DNA of 64,000 nucleotides from Patella vulgata (taxonomy: Eukaryota > Mollusca > Gastropoda > Patellidae), in assembly GCF_932274485.2 (NCBI RefSeq), contig NC_065882.2, forward strand, positions 40,394,593-40,458,592, in the 5' to 3' direction. Below are positions 39,101 to 54,100 of the stretch, in pieces. The notes below the pieces were generated by a model, which had not been told where the DNA came from, did no database searches, and saw only the letters and a program-made list of their open reading frames with translations. Position numbers and translations under genes: made by a program. Each line of letters starts with the position of its first letter. Position 1 is the first letter of the stretch.

Positions 39101-42100
39101 ATGTGTTATTTACTCTCCAAATACGTTTTGAAATTTTAATGCCCATGTCACACTTTAGGTGTCAACTTCATGGAATGATCCATATATATCATTGTTACAC
39201 TATAATGATGGTTCAATTCGAATTTATTGAAAATCGGAACAAAACTATCCAACAAAATAACCGCTCCCCATATGCAAATTGTGTAAAAGTATCTTGTCCT
39301 CGCCCCGTACAGGTCCACATTTTGTTTGTGGATACTGCACAGGTCACAATTTTTATTCGATTTTGATGGAACTTAAGATATGTTTATATTCCAAAGATCT
39401 TGGTTCATTTTGATATTCATGCATATCAGACCATAACTTTGAGGATTATGGCCCCTGAATATCCCCGATTGTATGAAAAATTGTGTTTTTATATTGTGGA
39501 TAGAGGTGACAGTTTTTATCTTATTTAAAAGAAAAAAACAAATATATCACCGTTACATCATACACTACAACTCGGGCATTATTTAGTTGTGTTGTTTGTG
39601 GATACTGCACAGGTCACAATTTTATTCGATTTCGATGGAACTTAAGATATGTTCATATTCCAAAGATCTGGGTTCTTTTTGATATTCATGTATATCGGAC
39701 CATAACTTTGAGGATTATGGCCCCTGAATATCCCTGATTGTTTGAAAAATTGTGTTTTTAAACGCCCACATTGAAATGTGGTCGTATATTGTTGTTGCCC
39801 CCGTCCGTCCATCCGCCCGTCCGTCCGGCGTCCACAAATGCTTGTGGAGGCTCTAGAGGCTAAAGTTAATATCTTATTGACTTTAAATTTATACACAGTG
39901 TTTAAGGTCATGAGACGAAGAAGCCTATTGATTTTCAACGATTTCCGATAATTACTGCCAGAGTTACGGCCCTTGATCACTTTGAAATACCTTGTGGATG
40001 CTCTAGAGATTAAGATAATATCTGATTGACTTTAAATTTATATACGATTGACTTTAAATTGATACAGAGTGTTGAAGGTCATGAGACAAAGAATCCTATT
40101 GATATTAAACGATTTCCGATAATTACTGCCATAGTTATGGCCCTTGATCACTTTGAAATGTCTTGTGAATGCTCAACAAGCTAAAGTGATATTCGATTGA
40201 CTTTAGATTGATACAAGGTCTTAAGACGAACAAGTGTGGACTTTCAATGATTTTTATACACCCACATGGAAATGTGGACGTATGTTGCCGTCGCCCCTGT
40301 CAGTCCGTCATCCACAATTTATTGTGAATGCTCTAACTCCAAAAGTTATTATCCGATTGTTTTACATTAGTGAGATGAAGCCTATTTAATTTCAATGATT
40401 TCTGTTCATTACGTCTAGAGTTATGGCCCTTGTTTCACTTTGTTGCACCTTTGGAACGCTCTAAAATCAAACGTTATCTATCGATCTCTGAAATTTATAT
40501 GCATTATTTAAATTAGTAAAGAGAAGAATCTTATTAAATTTCAGAAATTTCCATTTATAACGTTATGGCCCTTGTTGCACTTTGTGAACGCTCTAACCTC
40601 TAAAGTTATCTTCCGATCTGTATGAAATTTATATGTGCCATTTAATTTAGTAAAAAAAAAAAAGAATCCTATTGAATTTCCGTTAATTACGTCTAGAATG
40701 ATGGCTCTTTTCACTTTATTGAACCTTGTGAACACTCCAAACCTGAAAGTTATCATCCGACGATTTTTTTGAAATCTATATGCATTATTTAAATTAGTGA
40801 AACCACGAAGCCTATTGAATTTCAGCAATTTACAATAATTACTTCTAGGGTTATTGGCCTTGTTTCACTTTGTTAAACCTTGTTAATGCTCGATTGATGA
40901 TAGTTATCATTCGATATGTTAATCTGATCTGTATGGAATTGTAAAGGCCTCCAATTACCTACAAAGGAATAAATATGTGACAACCCTTGTCGACGGCTCG
41001 GACTATTTAGCTGTTGTGGGCGTATGTTTTGTTGCCTGGCAACCTATCTTTCATTTTTTTTAATAAAATTATTCGAACATGTCGATTTATTCATGTAGTT
41101 GTACGAAAAATCAAGTTTTTAGCTTGTGGACCCTCAAGACCTCGCAATATTTATCCAATTTAAAAACAAATTAAATATATCACCTTTACACCATAATGAC
41201 AGTTGAGTTGAATTTCAGAAAAACAATTTTACTAGTTTTATGAAAGTAATTGAACCAGTATGGAAAACATGTAGTGTAAAGTATTACTATTTATTTTGTT
41301 TTTCAGAAACACTAAATGATAAAAAGCCTGAAGATGATAAGAAAGATGATGTTGATGAAGAAGAGATTATGGAAGATGAAGAAGATAAAGAGGATGAAGG
41401 AGACGCAGCTGAAAATGAAGGAGAGGATGGAGAGGGTAAAACCGATGAGGTAGTATATGAGACATTATAATCTTTCACTCTTAAACTGCATGAGAATCAA
41501 CTGTATAATCTCACCCATTCTTAAAATTCTCATACATGCTCCAAGGCTCAATGCGAAAACAGCTATGTACTATAGCACACCATACTCACAGGTTTAGTCT
41601 GAAAAGAACTAATTACTGTAGGCCACCATGCTCACAGGTTCAATCCAAAAGCTGCTAATTTCTGTAGGACACCATGCTCGGAGCTTCAGTCAAAAAACGT
41701 TTTTATACACCCACATTTTCATGTGGACGTATATTGTCGCCCCTGTCCGTGGGGATGTCCGTCCACAATTTGTGGACACACTACAGGTGACAATTTTTAC
41801 ACGCCCACATTTTCATGTTAACGTATTATGCCATGGCCCCTGTTTGTCTGTCCACAATTTGTTTGTGGACACTCTACAGGTCACAATTTTTATCCAATTT
41901 CAATGAAACTTGAAATATAGGTTTGTCTCCCTAAGATCTTGGTTCCTTTCAATATTGGCATATATCGGACCATAACTTGATGGATTATGGCCCCTGATTG
42001 AACGAAAAATCGCGTTTTTAGCTTGTGGACCCTATAGAGGTCACAATTTTTATCCGATTTTGTTGAAACTTGAAATGTAAGTTTATAACACAAAGATAAT

Positions 42101-45100
42101 CGCGCATATTGAATTGTAATTTCCTGAATTATGGCCCTTGATAGTAGGAAAAATCACTTTCTTGTTAGCTTGTTCTCTATTCATCTCTCGAAAATGTGGG
42201 CGTATCCTGCCTGGCAGCCGCTGGTATTTTTACCACATTGGTATATTAGGAAACATTCAAAACAAAACAATGTGTTATTTACTCTCCAAATACGTTTTGA
42301 AATTTTAATGCCCATGTCACACTTTAGGTGTCAACTTCATGGAATGATCCATATATATCATTGTTACACTATAATGATGGTTCAATTCGAATTTATTGAA
42401 AATCGGAACAAAACTATCCAACAAAATAACCGCTCCCCATATGCAAATTGTGTAAAAGTATCTTGTCCTCGCCCCGTACAGGTCCACATTTTGTTTGTGG
42501 ATACTGCACAGGTCACAATTTTTATTCGATTTTGATGGAACTTAAGATATGTTTATATTCCAAAGATCTTGGTTCATTTTGATATTCATGCATATCAGAC
42601 CATAACTTTGAGGATTATGGCCCCTGAATATCCCCGATTGTATGAAAAATTGTGTTTTTATATTGTGGATAGAGGTGACAGTTTTTATCTTATTTAAAAG
42701 AAAAAAACAAATATATCACCGTTACATCATACACTACAACTCGGGCATTATTTAGTTGTGTTGTTTGTGGATACTGCACAGGTCACAATTTTATTCGATT
42801 TCGATGGAACTTAAGATATGTTCATATTCCAAAGATCTGGGTTCTTTTTGATATTCGCGCATATCGGACTATAACTTTCTGAATTATGGCCCCTGATTGT
42901 ACTAAAAATAGCATTTTGAGCTTGTGAATCCTATAGAGGTCATAATTTTTATCCGATTAAAATAAAAAAACATTTGAGTTCGAATTTCGTAAAAATCGGA
43001 CCAAAACTGACAGACAAAATGGCCATCCCTCCACTAGGGACCAGGTATTGTACAGATTTAACGAAAAAAGGAAAGAAACTACATGTACCTTTATTATCTA
43101 GAATTTAATACACGTATCCAGCTGATAGATTGTCATCAAGAATGTGTTAAATGCCATCAAGATTCATCAAAAACCACCCAGTTTGTGCTACCGTGTAGAT
43201 TAAGAAACACCGTTTACTTTTGACATCGATCGTCTGCTTTACAACCGTCCAGTTTCTCAGGGTGTTTTTTAGAAATGAACACTACCATTTAGATTTGAAA
43301 GGGGTTTAGTTTTTATACGCCCACATATTCATGTGGACGTATTATGCCGTCGCCCCTGTCCGTCCGTCCGTCCACAATTGTTTGTCGACTCTCTACAGGT
43401 CACAATTCTTATCCGATTTTGACGAAACTTGAAATATAGGTTTATCCCCAAAAGATCTCGGCTGCTTTCGATATTGGCATGTATCAGATCGAAACTTCAT
43501 GGATTATGGCCCCGGATTGTACAAAAAATCACGTTTTTAGCTTGTGGACCCAATGGAGGTCACAATTTTAATCCGATTTTGTTGAAACTTGAAATGTAAG
43601 TTTAAAACCCAAAGATCTTGGTTCCTTTCGATATTCCAGCATATCGGACCGTAACTTCCTGAATTATGGCCCCTGATTGTATGAAAAATCGCATTTTTAG
43701 CTTGTGGACCCTATAGAGATCATAATTTTTATCCGATTTAAAAACTGTATTATTATATCTCCGTTACACCCTAAGGACGACTGAATTCGAATTTCGTGAA
43801 AATCGGCCTAGAACTGACAGATAAAATGGCCGTCCTTCGTTCTCAAATAGCGTAAAAATAGGGTATATCTAGTCACAATTTTTATCCGATTTTGTTGAAA
43901 CTTGAAATGTAAGTTTATAACACAAAGATCTCGGTTCTTTTCGATATTTGCGCATATCGAATTGTAATTTCCTGAATTATGGCCCTTGATTGCAAGAAAA
44001 ATCACTTTCTTCTTAGCTTGTTCTCTATCCATCTCTTGAATGTGGGCGTATCCTGCCTGACAGATGTTGGTTAGACAATGCCTTTATTTTCCCGGACGTT
44101 GTCAAGAAATGAACAGAGTGTTTAATTACTTAAGGCGTTTAGATTTTATGCCAAATTACCACTTTACCACGTTTTTAGCTTGTGAACACTGTACAGGTCA
44201 CAATTTTTATCCGATTTGGTTTAAACTTGAAATGTAAGTTTATAACCCAAAGATCTCAGTTCGTTTCGATATTCGCGCATATCGGACCGTAACTTCCTGA
44301 ATTATGGCCCCTGATAATTTTTATCCGATTTATAAAACCGTTTGAATAAATCACCATTACACCCTAAGGATGGTTGAGTACGAAGTTTGTAAAAATCGGA
44401 CCAAAACTGACAGAAAAAATGACCGCCCCTCGTACCCACATAGTGTAAAAAAAATATGGTATATCAATGTTGTGGACCATCTATAGGTCACAATTATCTT
44501 CTGATTTTGATGAAACTTGAAATGTAAGTTTATAACCCAAAGATCTTAGTTCCTTACGATATTTGGGCATATCGGATCGTAACTTCCTGAATGATGGCCC
44601 CTGATTGTACAAAAAATCGCATTTTCAGCTTTAAGTACCTCTAGAGGTCACACTTTTATTCCGATTTAAAAAAAATATTTGAATATATCACTGTTTCATG
44701 AAAATCGGACCAAAACTGCCGGACAAAATGGCCGCCTCTCGAACGCAAACAGTGTAAAAATATGGTGTATATCAAGGTTGTGAACCCTCTAGAGCTCACA
44801 ATTTTGATCCAATTTTGATGAAACTTGAAATGCATGCTTATTACCCAAAGATCTTGGTTGCTGTTGATATTTGCGCATATCGGATCATAGCTTCCTGAAT
44901 TATGGCCCCTGATTGTACAAAAAATCGCTTTTTATACGCCCACATTGAAATGTGATCGTATATTGTCGTTGCCCCGTTAATATCCGATGGACTTTAAATT
45001 TATATACAGTGAGACGAAGACGCCTATTGATTTTCAGCGATTTTCGATAATTACTGCTAGAGTAATGGCTCTTGATCACTTCAAAAAATGTTGTGGATGC

Positions 45101-48100
45101 TCTAGAGGTAAAAGTTAATATCCGATTTATACACTGTGCTTAAGGTCATGAGACGAAGAAGCCTATTGATTTTCAGCGATTTCCGATAATTACTGCTAGA
45201 GTTATGTCCCTTGATCACTTCAAAAAATCTTGTGGACGCTCTAGAGGCTAAAGTTAATATCTGATTGACTTTAAATTTATACACACAATGTTTAAGGTCA
45301 TGAGACGAAGAAGCCTTTTGATTTTCAGCTATTTCTGATAATTACTACCAGAGTTATGGCCCTTGATCACTTGTGACGCTCTAGAGGCTAAAGTTATCAT
45401 CCGATTGACTTCAGGTTGATACACAGAGTTTAAGATCTTGAGACGACCAAGTATTGATTTTCAATGAATTTTTATAAAAGACTTGAACAGCTAAATCCAT
45501 GATATTAAAAGTTTTGTATACTAAACGTTAGCATGGGGCAGAACTTTATAAACACCAAACAAATTCTAATGGTTTTCTGATAATTACTTAATGAGTTGTT
45601 ACTCTTAATCAGATTTTAGTGTATTATAAATGTTTTGTTACCAAAAAAAGTAAAAATATGCAACAACTCTTGTTTACTGCCCAGACGATATAGCTGCTGT
45701 GGGCGTATGTTTCGTTGCCTGGCAACCTATCTTTATATCATATATGACCTTCAAAAACCGGGAATGGTAGCTACCACATTGTTTTCGGTCACTGAAGACC
45801 ACATACATACTTCATATTGCATTTGTCATTTGTAATTATTCTTTCAAGCATGTAGCATGAGATAGGCTCACTCATAAGTAGCGACAGTATTTATTAACTG
45901 AGCACTCTATAAACAAAGTCTCAAAAGGAAACAGAATAGTTTGATGTGTTGAATTGAAATATTATTAAAATAGGCAGGACAGTAAAATCGTTTACATTAT
46001 CACTCAAGCGATGCTGGGGGGGTGGGGTGGGGGGAAGTCAGAGTTGACGACATACATAGGGGTCATTGGTACTACCGCACAGCATATGGCTATAAAGCAA
46101 AGGAACACGTGTAGTAAATTCTTTGGAAATATAGTTGACGTGTTAAATAATCAAACTCATTTTGTATTTGAAAATCCAAAGGTACGCTTTCAAATATTTA
46201 TGGCATAATTAATCATTTAAAGAATTGGGGGGGGGGGGCATTTTTATTAATTTTAAATCAACCTGCTTGCAACTGGTCAATAGGTGATGTCAAAGTACGG
46301 GTAAGATGGAGAAAATGCCTAGAATGAATGAAGTTTGTGCTATAATACTAATAATTTGACCTGTGTCACAAAGTCATCCTGTATAAAAATTGATCAAATG
46401 TGAATAAATTTGTTAATGTAACCGATATTTCAATTTGCGTAACCAGGAAATCGGTCACATGTTTTTGAGCTGGCGTGACCGCACGTAACCGACACTAGCA
46501 CTTCAATCTAAACAATCAGTTGTATAACCTCTATACAACCCCGGTAAGCAAGCTACCGACCCTGATAAAAAATTTGTAAACCCACCGCCAAGAGGCCAAC
46601 CCCAGTAACCTCACCAATTAGTAACCATGGAAACCCAATTTACCTTCAGTTAAAGTCTTATTGTAATATAACTAATTGTATCATAACCCTTTATTTCCAT
46701 GTTTTAGGAAGATCCTGAAGATGTTTCAAATTTACAGCTAGCATGGGAAATGTTGGAGTTGGCTAAAATGATTTATTTAAAGTAAGTATGTGGTGTTCAG
46801 TTAAATCTGGGAAACTAAGTTGAGGCTTCTTATATGAATATTGCATTGTAGCATAAATATCAATATATGTGACTCGTGCTGGCATAATGAGTCACACGTA
46901 CATTATTATGGGAAGAGATTTTCAATTATAAGGTACTGGACAAAAACCTCTATCACTATTCAGTATTCAGACGCTTGATCTATTGCCTAAAAAAACAATG
47001 ATTGTATTATGTGTGGTTGCTGTTATGGTCTGATAATTGTTGGAAAATATTTTGTGGCTCACCCTAATATCTTGTTACAATTTTGGGAGTACAAAATGTG
47101 ACCTCTGTGTATCATGAGCCAAACTTTGATTTCTGCTTCACTTACGTTTTAATTTATAGAGATAGTGCTAAAGAAGCTCAGCTTCGAGCGGCCCAGTCAT
47201 ATCTAAAACTAGGTGAAGTGAGTTTAGAAACAGAACGATATGAACAAGCGATATCAGACTTTAAAGACTGTTTACAAATACAAGAAAAACATCTTTCACC
47301 AGAAGACAGATTAATAGCAGAAAGGTTTGAATTTTACTTATTCCTTGTACGGGATTGCGTGCATGTAAAAGAACCCTTGACAGTTGGAATTTGAAATAAG
47401 AGCTGGCTGTAATCGTGATCACCAAAGTTGTCGTGTAGTGTGCTCACTCCACTTATGTTGCGGCGATATGTTCCTTTCGTGAAGGTCAGGGCAACGGTTA
47501 CCTGGTTCTTCCCCTCGGCCACTCTAAACCTGTATCCCTCAGTAACGTCATACTCCCTATCCTTCATATCGTCCATTATTTCTTCCCCGGTATAGTAGGC
47601 CAGTATCCCATGACCGTCACGGTCATACCGAGTAAGCTGTCCTGGGCCAGTGCCCTGTCCATGTCAGTTCTTTCCATCTGCCATTGGTTTGGATCCATGG
47701 AAGGACTTGCCTTCCAGTGACCTCACTTACATGATGTGGTTCTGCTCATCCTTTTTATTATACGCTCATATTGAAATGTGGTCGTACATTGTCGTAGCCC
47801 CCGTTCGTCCAGGGTCCACAAGCGTAAAGTTAATATCCGATTGACTTATTATACAGTATTTAAGGTCATGGGACGAAGAATCCTATTGATTTTGAACAAA
47901 AATGATAATGTTGTTGCCGTGGCAACCACCTAAACTCCTTCATTTTATAGTCAAAATTGTACAATTTCCATCGCTTGATATTACACTGGTGTTAAATATA
48001 TGAACTGCTTTCTTTAAACTATTGGGGGATCACGTGGCTAAGTCAGTGGACACATTAGCCGAATCGTTCGGCTGAATCAATCGGTGCCGAATTTTATTCG

Positions 48101-51100
48101 GCCGAATGGGTGGACACACTAGCCGAATGCTTCACCCGATTCAACCTGTCGGTTGCATCACCTTTCACGTCACATGATTAAACATGGCGGCGTCTATGTC
48201 TTCAATCTATCACATGACTTCTCGATATGAGTGGTGATTGGCTAATATATCAAACCTGTTTGATTCGGGCGAATCATTCGGCCGAATGACAGTGGACACA
48301 CTAGGCGAATTTCGACGCCCAACGATTCGGCCGAATCATTCGGCTAGTGTGTCCACCGCTTAAGACGCTGGCTCGCTAGCCTGGAGGTCGGGTGTTCGAT
48401 CCCTGCATTGGTCGAGAAAGTTCATCCCGATTTTCCGGCGTGGTTTCCCCTTGTCAGTGATGCAGGACTGAGGGCCTGACAAGGACAGCTGTCTAGTCTT
48501 TCGATGAGACGAAAAACCTAGGTCCCGTGTATACATTTGAATGCACGAAAAAAAAGATCCCTTGGCAGTTGGAATTTGATATAAGAGTAGGTGATAGTGT
48601 CGCTGCCCGGGCAAAATTTCCCTCATAGCACACTGTATGGCGTATGCCCGTCTTCATTAGCCCAGTATGTAATCTTAAAAAATCACAAACTTTTTGACCT
48701 GTACACAAAATTTCACTTGAAAATCTCAATTCCATCACATTTTTTTTTAGGCTGAAAATTGGGCAATTTCCAATTGCGGAATTTTGTTAAAAGTGAACCC
48801 CTTTCCAGCGTATAAAGAGATGGCATATAAATATTTTGTTATTATTTATTTGTTCAATCTTGCTCTATAGGTACTGACTTAAAATAATATAAAAATTAAT
48901 ATTAATGAGAAAATTATCGGAAAAACATTCGTTTTAAAAAAAAATATATACAGTGGTTGCTATGGTAACCACTCAAACTCCTTAATATTTTGCTCAAACT
49001 TATACAATCCATATCATTTGACATTACATAGGTTTCAAATATTTTAAAATGCTTATTTTTAAATGTGATCAACTTTTGGGTTATGGTAAATAGCATTGAA
49101 AATTTTCCATTTTGGTTGCTATGACAACCAAAATTAATAACATATGGCAGATTGGAAATATGTAATTTTAAAAATTCACAAACTTTTTGACATATCCCCA
49201 GAATTTCACTTTTGTATCTCCATTCCTTCTTATTTTATTAATGTCCCCAAAATGCCCCAAAAGTAGGCAATTGTGTGCCACGGACAATTGTTAAAAAATG
49301 AACATATATCCAGCCCTTGAGAGAAGGCATATAGATATTTTTACTATTTTTTTTTCTGTTAACCTTACTTGATAGATACTGATTTTAAAATGCATAACAA
49401 CCAGGTTCCTTTCGATATTGGCATGTATCGGATCGAAACTTCATGGATTATGGCCCCTGTTTGTACGAAAAATCACGTTTTTAGCTTGTGGACACTATAG
49501 AGGTCACAATTTTTATCCGATTTTGTTCAAACTTGAAATCTAAGTTGATAATCCAAAGATCTCGGTTCCTTTCGATATTCGCGCATATCAGACCGTAACT
49601 TCCTGAATTATGGCCTCTGATTGTACCAAAAATCGTGTTTTTAGCTTGTGGACCCTATAGAGGTCATAATTTTTATCCGATTTAAAAAAAACGTATTATT
49701 ATATCACCGTTACACCCTAAGGATGGCTAAGTTCGAATTTCGTGAAAATAGGCCCAAAACTGACAGACAAAATGGCCGCCCCTCGTTCTCAAATAGCTTA
49801 AAAATATGGTATATCAAGGTTGTGGACCCTATAGAGGTCACAATTTTTATCTGATTTTGTTGAAACTTGAAATGTAAGTTTATAACCCAAAGATTTCGGT
49901 TCCTTTCGATATTTGCGCATATCGCATTGTAATTTCCTGAATTATGGCTCTTGATTGTAGGAAAAATCCCTTTCTTTTTAGCTTGTTCTCTATCCATCTC
50001 TCGAAAATGTGGGCGTATTCTGCCTGGCAGCCGCTGGTTGATGAAAAAATTGGCCAAAATCACTTTGACAAAATATAATTTTTGAGAAAACCTATGTATT
50101 TTGGAGTTGCTGGGGAAATCCGAGTAATTGTTACACAAATGTGAAAATCAAAACATAATTAGCCTTAAAGTTGTATTTCATGAATCTAAATGTGTGATAG
50201 TTTTGATATGAAATGAAATATGGCATCACAAAAAACAAAAATGACTTTTTCAAAGTGTTGAAAAACTTCTTCCGCGAAAAGTCTAAAATCGCAACTTTGA
50301 GCCTCAATAATAATAATAAAAAAAAAATTTCATCCGATTTTGAATCTATAAAAAGTTTTGTGAGAAGAATGATGAGATCTACATGAAAAGCCAATAAAAT
50401 CATATGTATAATCATAATCTCAAAATCACCTTTTCCACCAGCTGCTAAATAATCCCATTCGACTCTAAGCACGCGCTATCGTCTAAAACAATTACCGTAA
50501 CTACTTATGTTATCCAATCGAAATATTCGTCAACATTTCTTAGTGAGTTTATTTATTTAAAAACATAAACCCCATTCAAAATATGATCATAAATCCGACG
50601 ATATGCCATCAAAATAGAATCGTTTCTCCCGACATCAGACTTATTAGATTCGGCACTTTAACACCTCTTAATTCCATGTGTCTCGCGAGATTTCTACTTT
50701 CATTTTGCGTGTGTGTGAAATAGCTTTATTTAACTTCGGCTTACACTGAAGACATATCACAGACAATTTATCGGACACAATGTATATTGATTTTGGGTGT
50801 TATGTACTATTAGGATATGTGACATATATGACTAATGTCTATGGCCGACATCAAGGAGATTAAAACGTGAGACAATTGAGAAATCACAGGTTAATCACTT
50901 AGATTAAGTTTATTAGATTGATATATAGTCCGACTAAGGAGAAGCAATGACTTCTGTTCATGATTGAATTGATTCATTGTCCGACAAAGAATTAAGTCAG
51001 CCAATCAAGGTAGATTAAGTAGTTAATCAAGGTAGGTGTATAGACGGTATAAAACGATGAATACGTTGATCACTTAATTACCTAATCAATTCAGCCTATT

Positions 51101-54100
51101 ATCAACGATAATCGGGTTGAGTGGTAGTAATACACTCATTACACTTGAAAAACTAAATTCATGATATTGAAAGTTTTGTACAATGTTAGTGTGTGGCAGA
51201 GCTAGATGATGCCAAACAAATTCTGAGAGAAAATATGCGACAACCCTTGTTGACTTAGCTGCTGTGGGCGTATGTTACATTGCCTGGCAACCTATCTTTC
51301 ACCCAACTAAACTTTCTTTTCCAAATTGACCAGGGCACAATCTACTGTCATCAGCAACACCTTCTTTATTAAACAGTACCGTATTTTTCACACTTTTTTT
51401 TTACCAAATAATTTATTTTCTAGAAGGGGTGTCCTAATACATAACGTTAAGCAAATCCAGGCTTTTCCCGTGTTGACATCGAAGTTGGGAGTTCAAGAAA
51501 TAACTGCCCTAGAATCAACACATGTCGGCCGGGTGACGCTACCTCAAAAGTTTATGATATATTATCACTCAAAATAAATACAATACTGTTCCCTTTCGTG
51601 CCCATTTATATTTGTCAATGTTTTAGATAGATTAAACATTGTCCATATTTGTCAATGACCTTTTAGATACGGTTAAAATATTTAAGGGTGGTATTACAGT
51701 TACTGACATATTTTGAAGTTCTTCAGTCTAACCTGTCGTGGAAACGGCAAATCTTCTCGATGTTGGTCATTGACAGTCAACCAATTCTTCCTCAATTTGT
51801 GGATAACGTGCGGCGTTCCATCCATTTGCTTCTTTATTTGGTTTATGTCATTAAGCTCCTAACTCATAGCCGTCTTGCGTTTGACTCATCCAAATTAAAT
51901 TCACAAGCCTCGACACTGTTACCATACACGTTAGCGGTTTGTCTTGTAGTCATTCTGAATAAACAATTTCTGATAGAAGGTTAGTTGGTATTTTCTATAC
52001 ATTGCTGTAACTGTTACATCTAGTCATTTCAAGTTGCCGATGTTTTCATGCAACATAGATTGACTTATTGATCCATTGTTATAATTTACTGGTATCGTTA
52101 ATTATCTACTGGTGAGTTGTCACCCGTATGCCTTGTTAAGTTGTTTGTAGTTCACCAAATCATTGTTTCTTTGATTGGTATTAAAATTGCTATTGTATTA
52201 TGTTACTGATAGATTTAAATGACTACAATCTAGGTATTGTCATGAGTAGCTGATCCTAATAAATTATTTCTACAATTATTATTTCATTTGTTTATCATCA
52301 ATACTTATTCATTTATCACAGCCAATTGCTTGTGAATTTAACAGGATATAATAGACGGCCATGATTGTTGGGGGCGGGACTTTATCAACAAATAGACTAC
52401 CGTACGAGCGCCAGAATTTTCATTTAAGTTATGAAACAATTCAATTGAAAGTCAATTAATATAAAGTCTTATGCAATTCAAAAAAATGTATATAGAGTTT
52501 TTTTATTTCATAAAGAAATAAATATAAAGCTTTATATGGCTAAATATCGGTAATTATTATAACTGTAAACAGATCGCAGGTGTATTTGAATCACGTATAG
52601 TATGGCAAGTGTTACACAAGCCTCTGGAGAAGAGTGCATCTAAACCATGCACTTTTATTTTTTCCTGAAACACCTCTGCCAAACTCGCCCTGCTCCTTAT
52701 CAACGCATGCGCCTAATACACCGAAAAATACGGTACTGGTATAAAATCCGCAAGCCAAAAATTCATAGAATATTGCAGCAAAATGGTGCACATAATTTAA
52801 AACTACATGTATTTCACTCTAAACCAGGTATTAAGGGGAGAGAGACATAGCTGCTGTATGGACATATTTCCACGCTTTGCATGGCTATCGTTTTAATATG
52901 TAGTCAAGATAGGCCCACCATCTCCCCCTAATACCCAGTTATAGTTTTTTTGCCCATTAATTGACCCCCGCCTTTCGAAGAAAGCAGGGGACTATTGAAA
53001 TGGGTCTGTCTGTCTGTCCGTCCGTCCGTCCGTCCATCCGTCCGTGCGTCCGTCACACTTTTTGGGACACAATAACTCTCCTTCTAATTGACCTAGAATG
53101 TTCAAACTTGGGGTAGGTGTTTATTAGGTCAATGCCTTGATGGAATGTGAAGATGAGCATTTTCTGCTTAGAGTAAGTAGAGATAAGCAATTTGATATGG
53201 TTGATGCTTTGGAAGTGGAACACGATAACTTTAGTTCTAATTAAGTGAGAGTGATGAAACTTGGTGTATAGTTCATTACATCAATACCTTGACTAAGTTC
53301 GATGATGAGAATTTTTTGCTTAGGCCAACGAGCAATAAGCATGTTGATTGGTCAAACTCTTCTTCTAATTGAGGTAGAATGTTTAAACTTGATGTAGGTG
53401 TTTATTAGGTCAATGCCTTGATGGAGTGCGAAGATAAGCATTTTCGGCTTAGGGTAAGCAAATATAAGCAATTTGATTGGTTGATGCTTTGGGACACGAT
53501 AACTTTAGTTCCAATTAAGTGAGAGTGATGAAACTTGGTGTATAGTTTCATTACATCAATACCTTGACTTAGTTCGATGATGAGCATTTTCTGCTCAGGG
53601 TAAGCAGAGCGATAAGCAATTTGATTGGCCAAGACTTTGGAACACAATAACCCTCCTTCTAATTGAGCTAGAATGTTCAACCTTGGTGTAGGGGTTAATG
53701 AGGTCAATGCCTTGATGGAGTGCGAAGATGATCATTTTCTGCTTAGGGTAAGCAGAGATAAGCAATTTGATTGGTTGATGCTTTGGAAGTGGAACACGAT
53801 AACTTTAGTTCTAATTAAGTGAGAGTGATGAAACTTGGTGTATAGTTCATTACATCAATACCTTGACTAAGTTCGATGATGAGAATTTTTTGCTTAGGCC
53901 AACGAGCAATAAGCATGTTGATTGGTCAAACTCTTCTTCTAATTGAGGTAGAATGTTTAAACTTGATGTAGATGTTCGTTTTGACTGAGTTCAATAATTA
54001 ACATATCGAGCTAAAGCTAAGCAGAGATAAGCAATTTCCTTGGTCGATGCTTTGGGACAAGATAACTTTGATTCTATCTGATAGAGAGTGATGAAACTTA

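Larger units (their letters stand above)
38866..42850 (+). repeat. Pair of near-identical ~815 bp direct copies
   Basis: Bases about 38866-39681 and about 42035-42850 are the same at an offset of 3169 bp, with no difference that I saw. Each includes a HINE-A 3' end, a unique 'TTACCACATTGGTATATTAG' stretch, and A-like degenerate units. A 134-codon frame occurs identically in both and is only a by-product. Confidence 0.85.

Noticed and set aside
38962-39366. 134-codon frame occurring identically at 42131-42535
   Set aside because: It crosses a HINE-A 3' end and degenerate repeat. Identity is explained by the 815 bp duplication.
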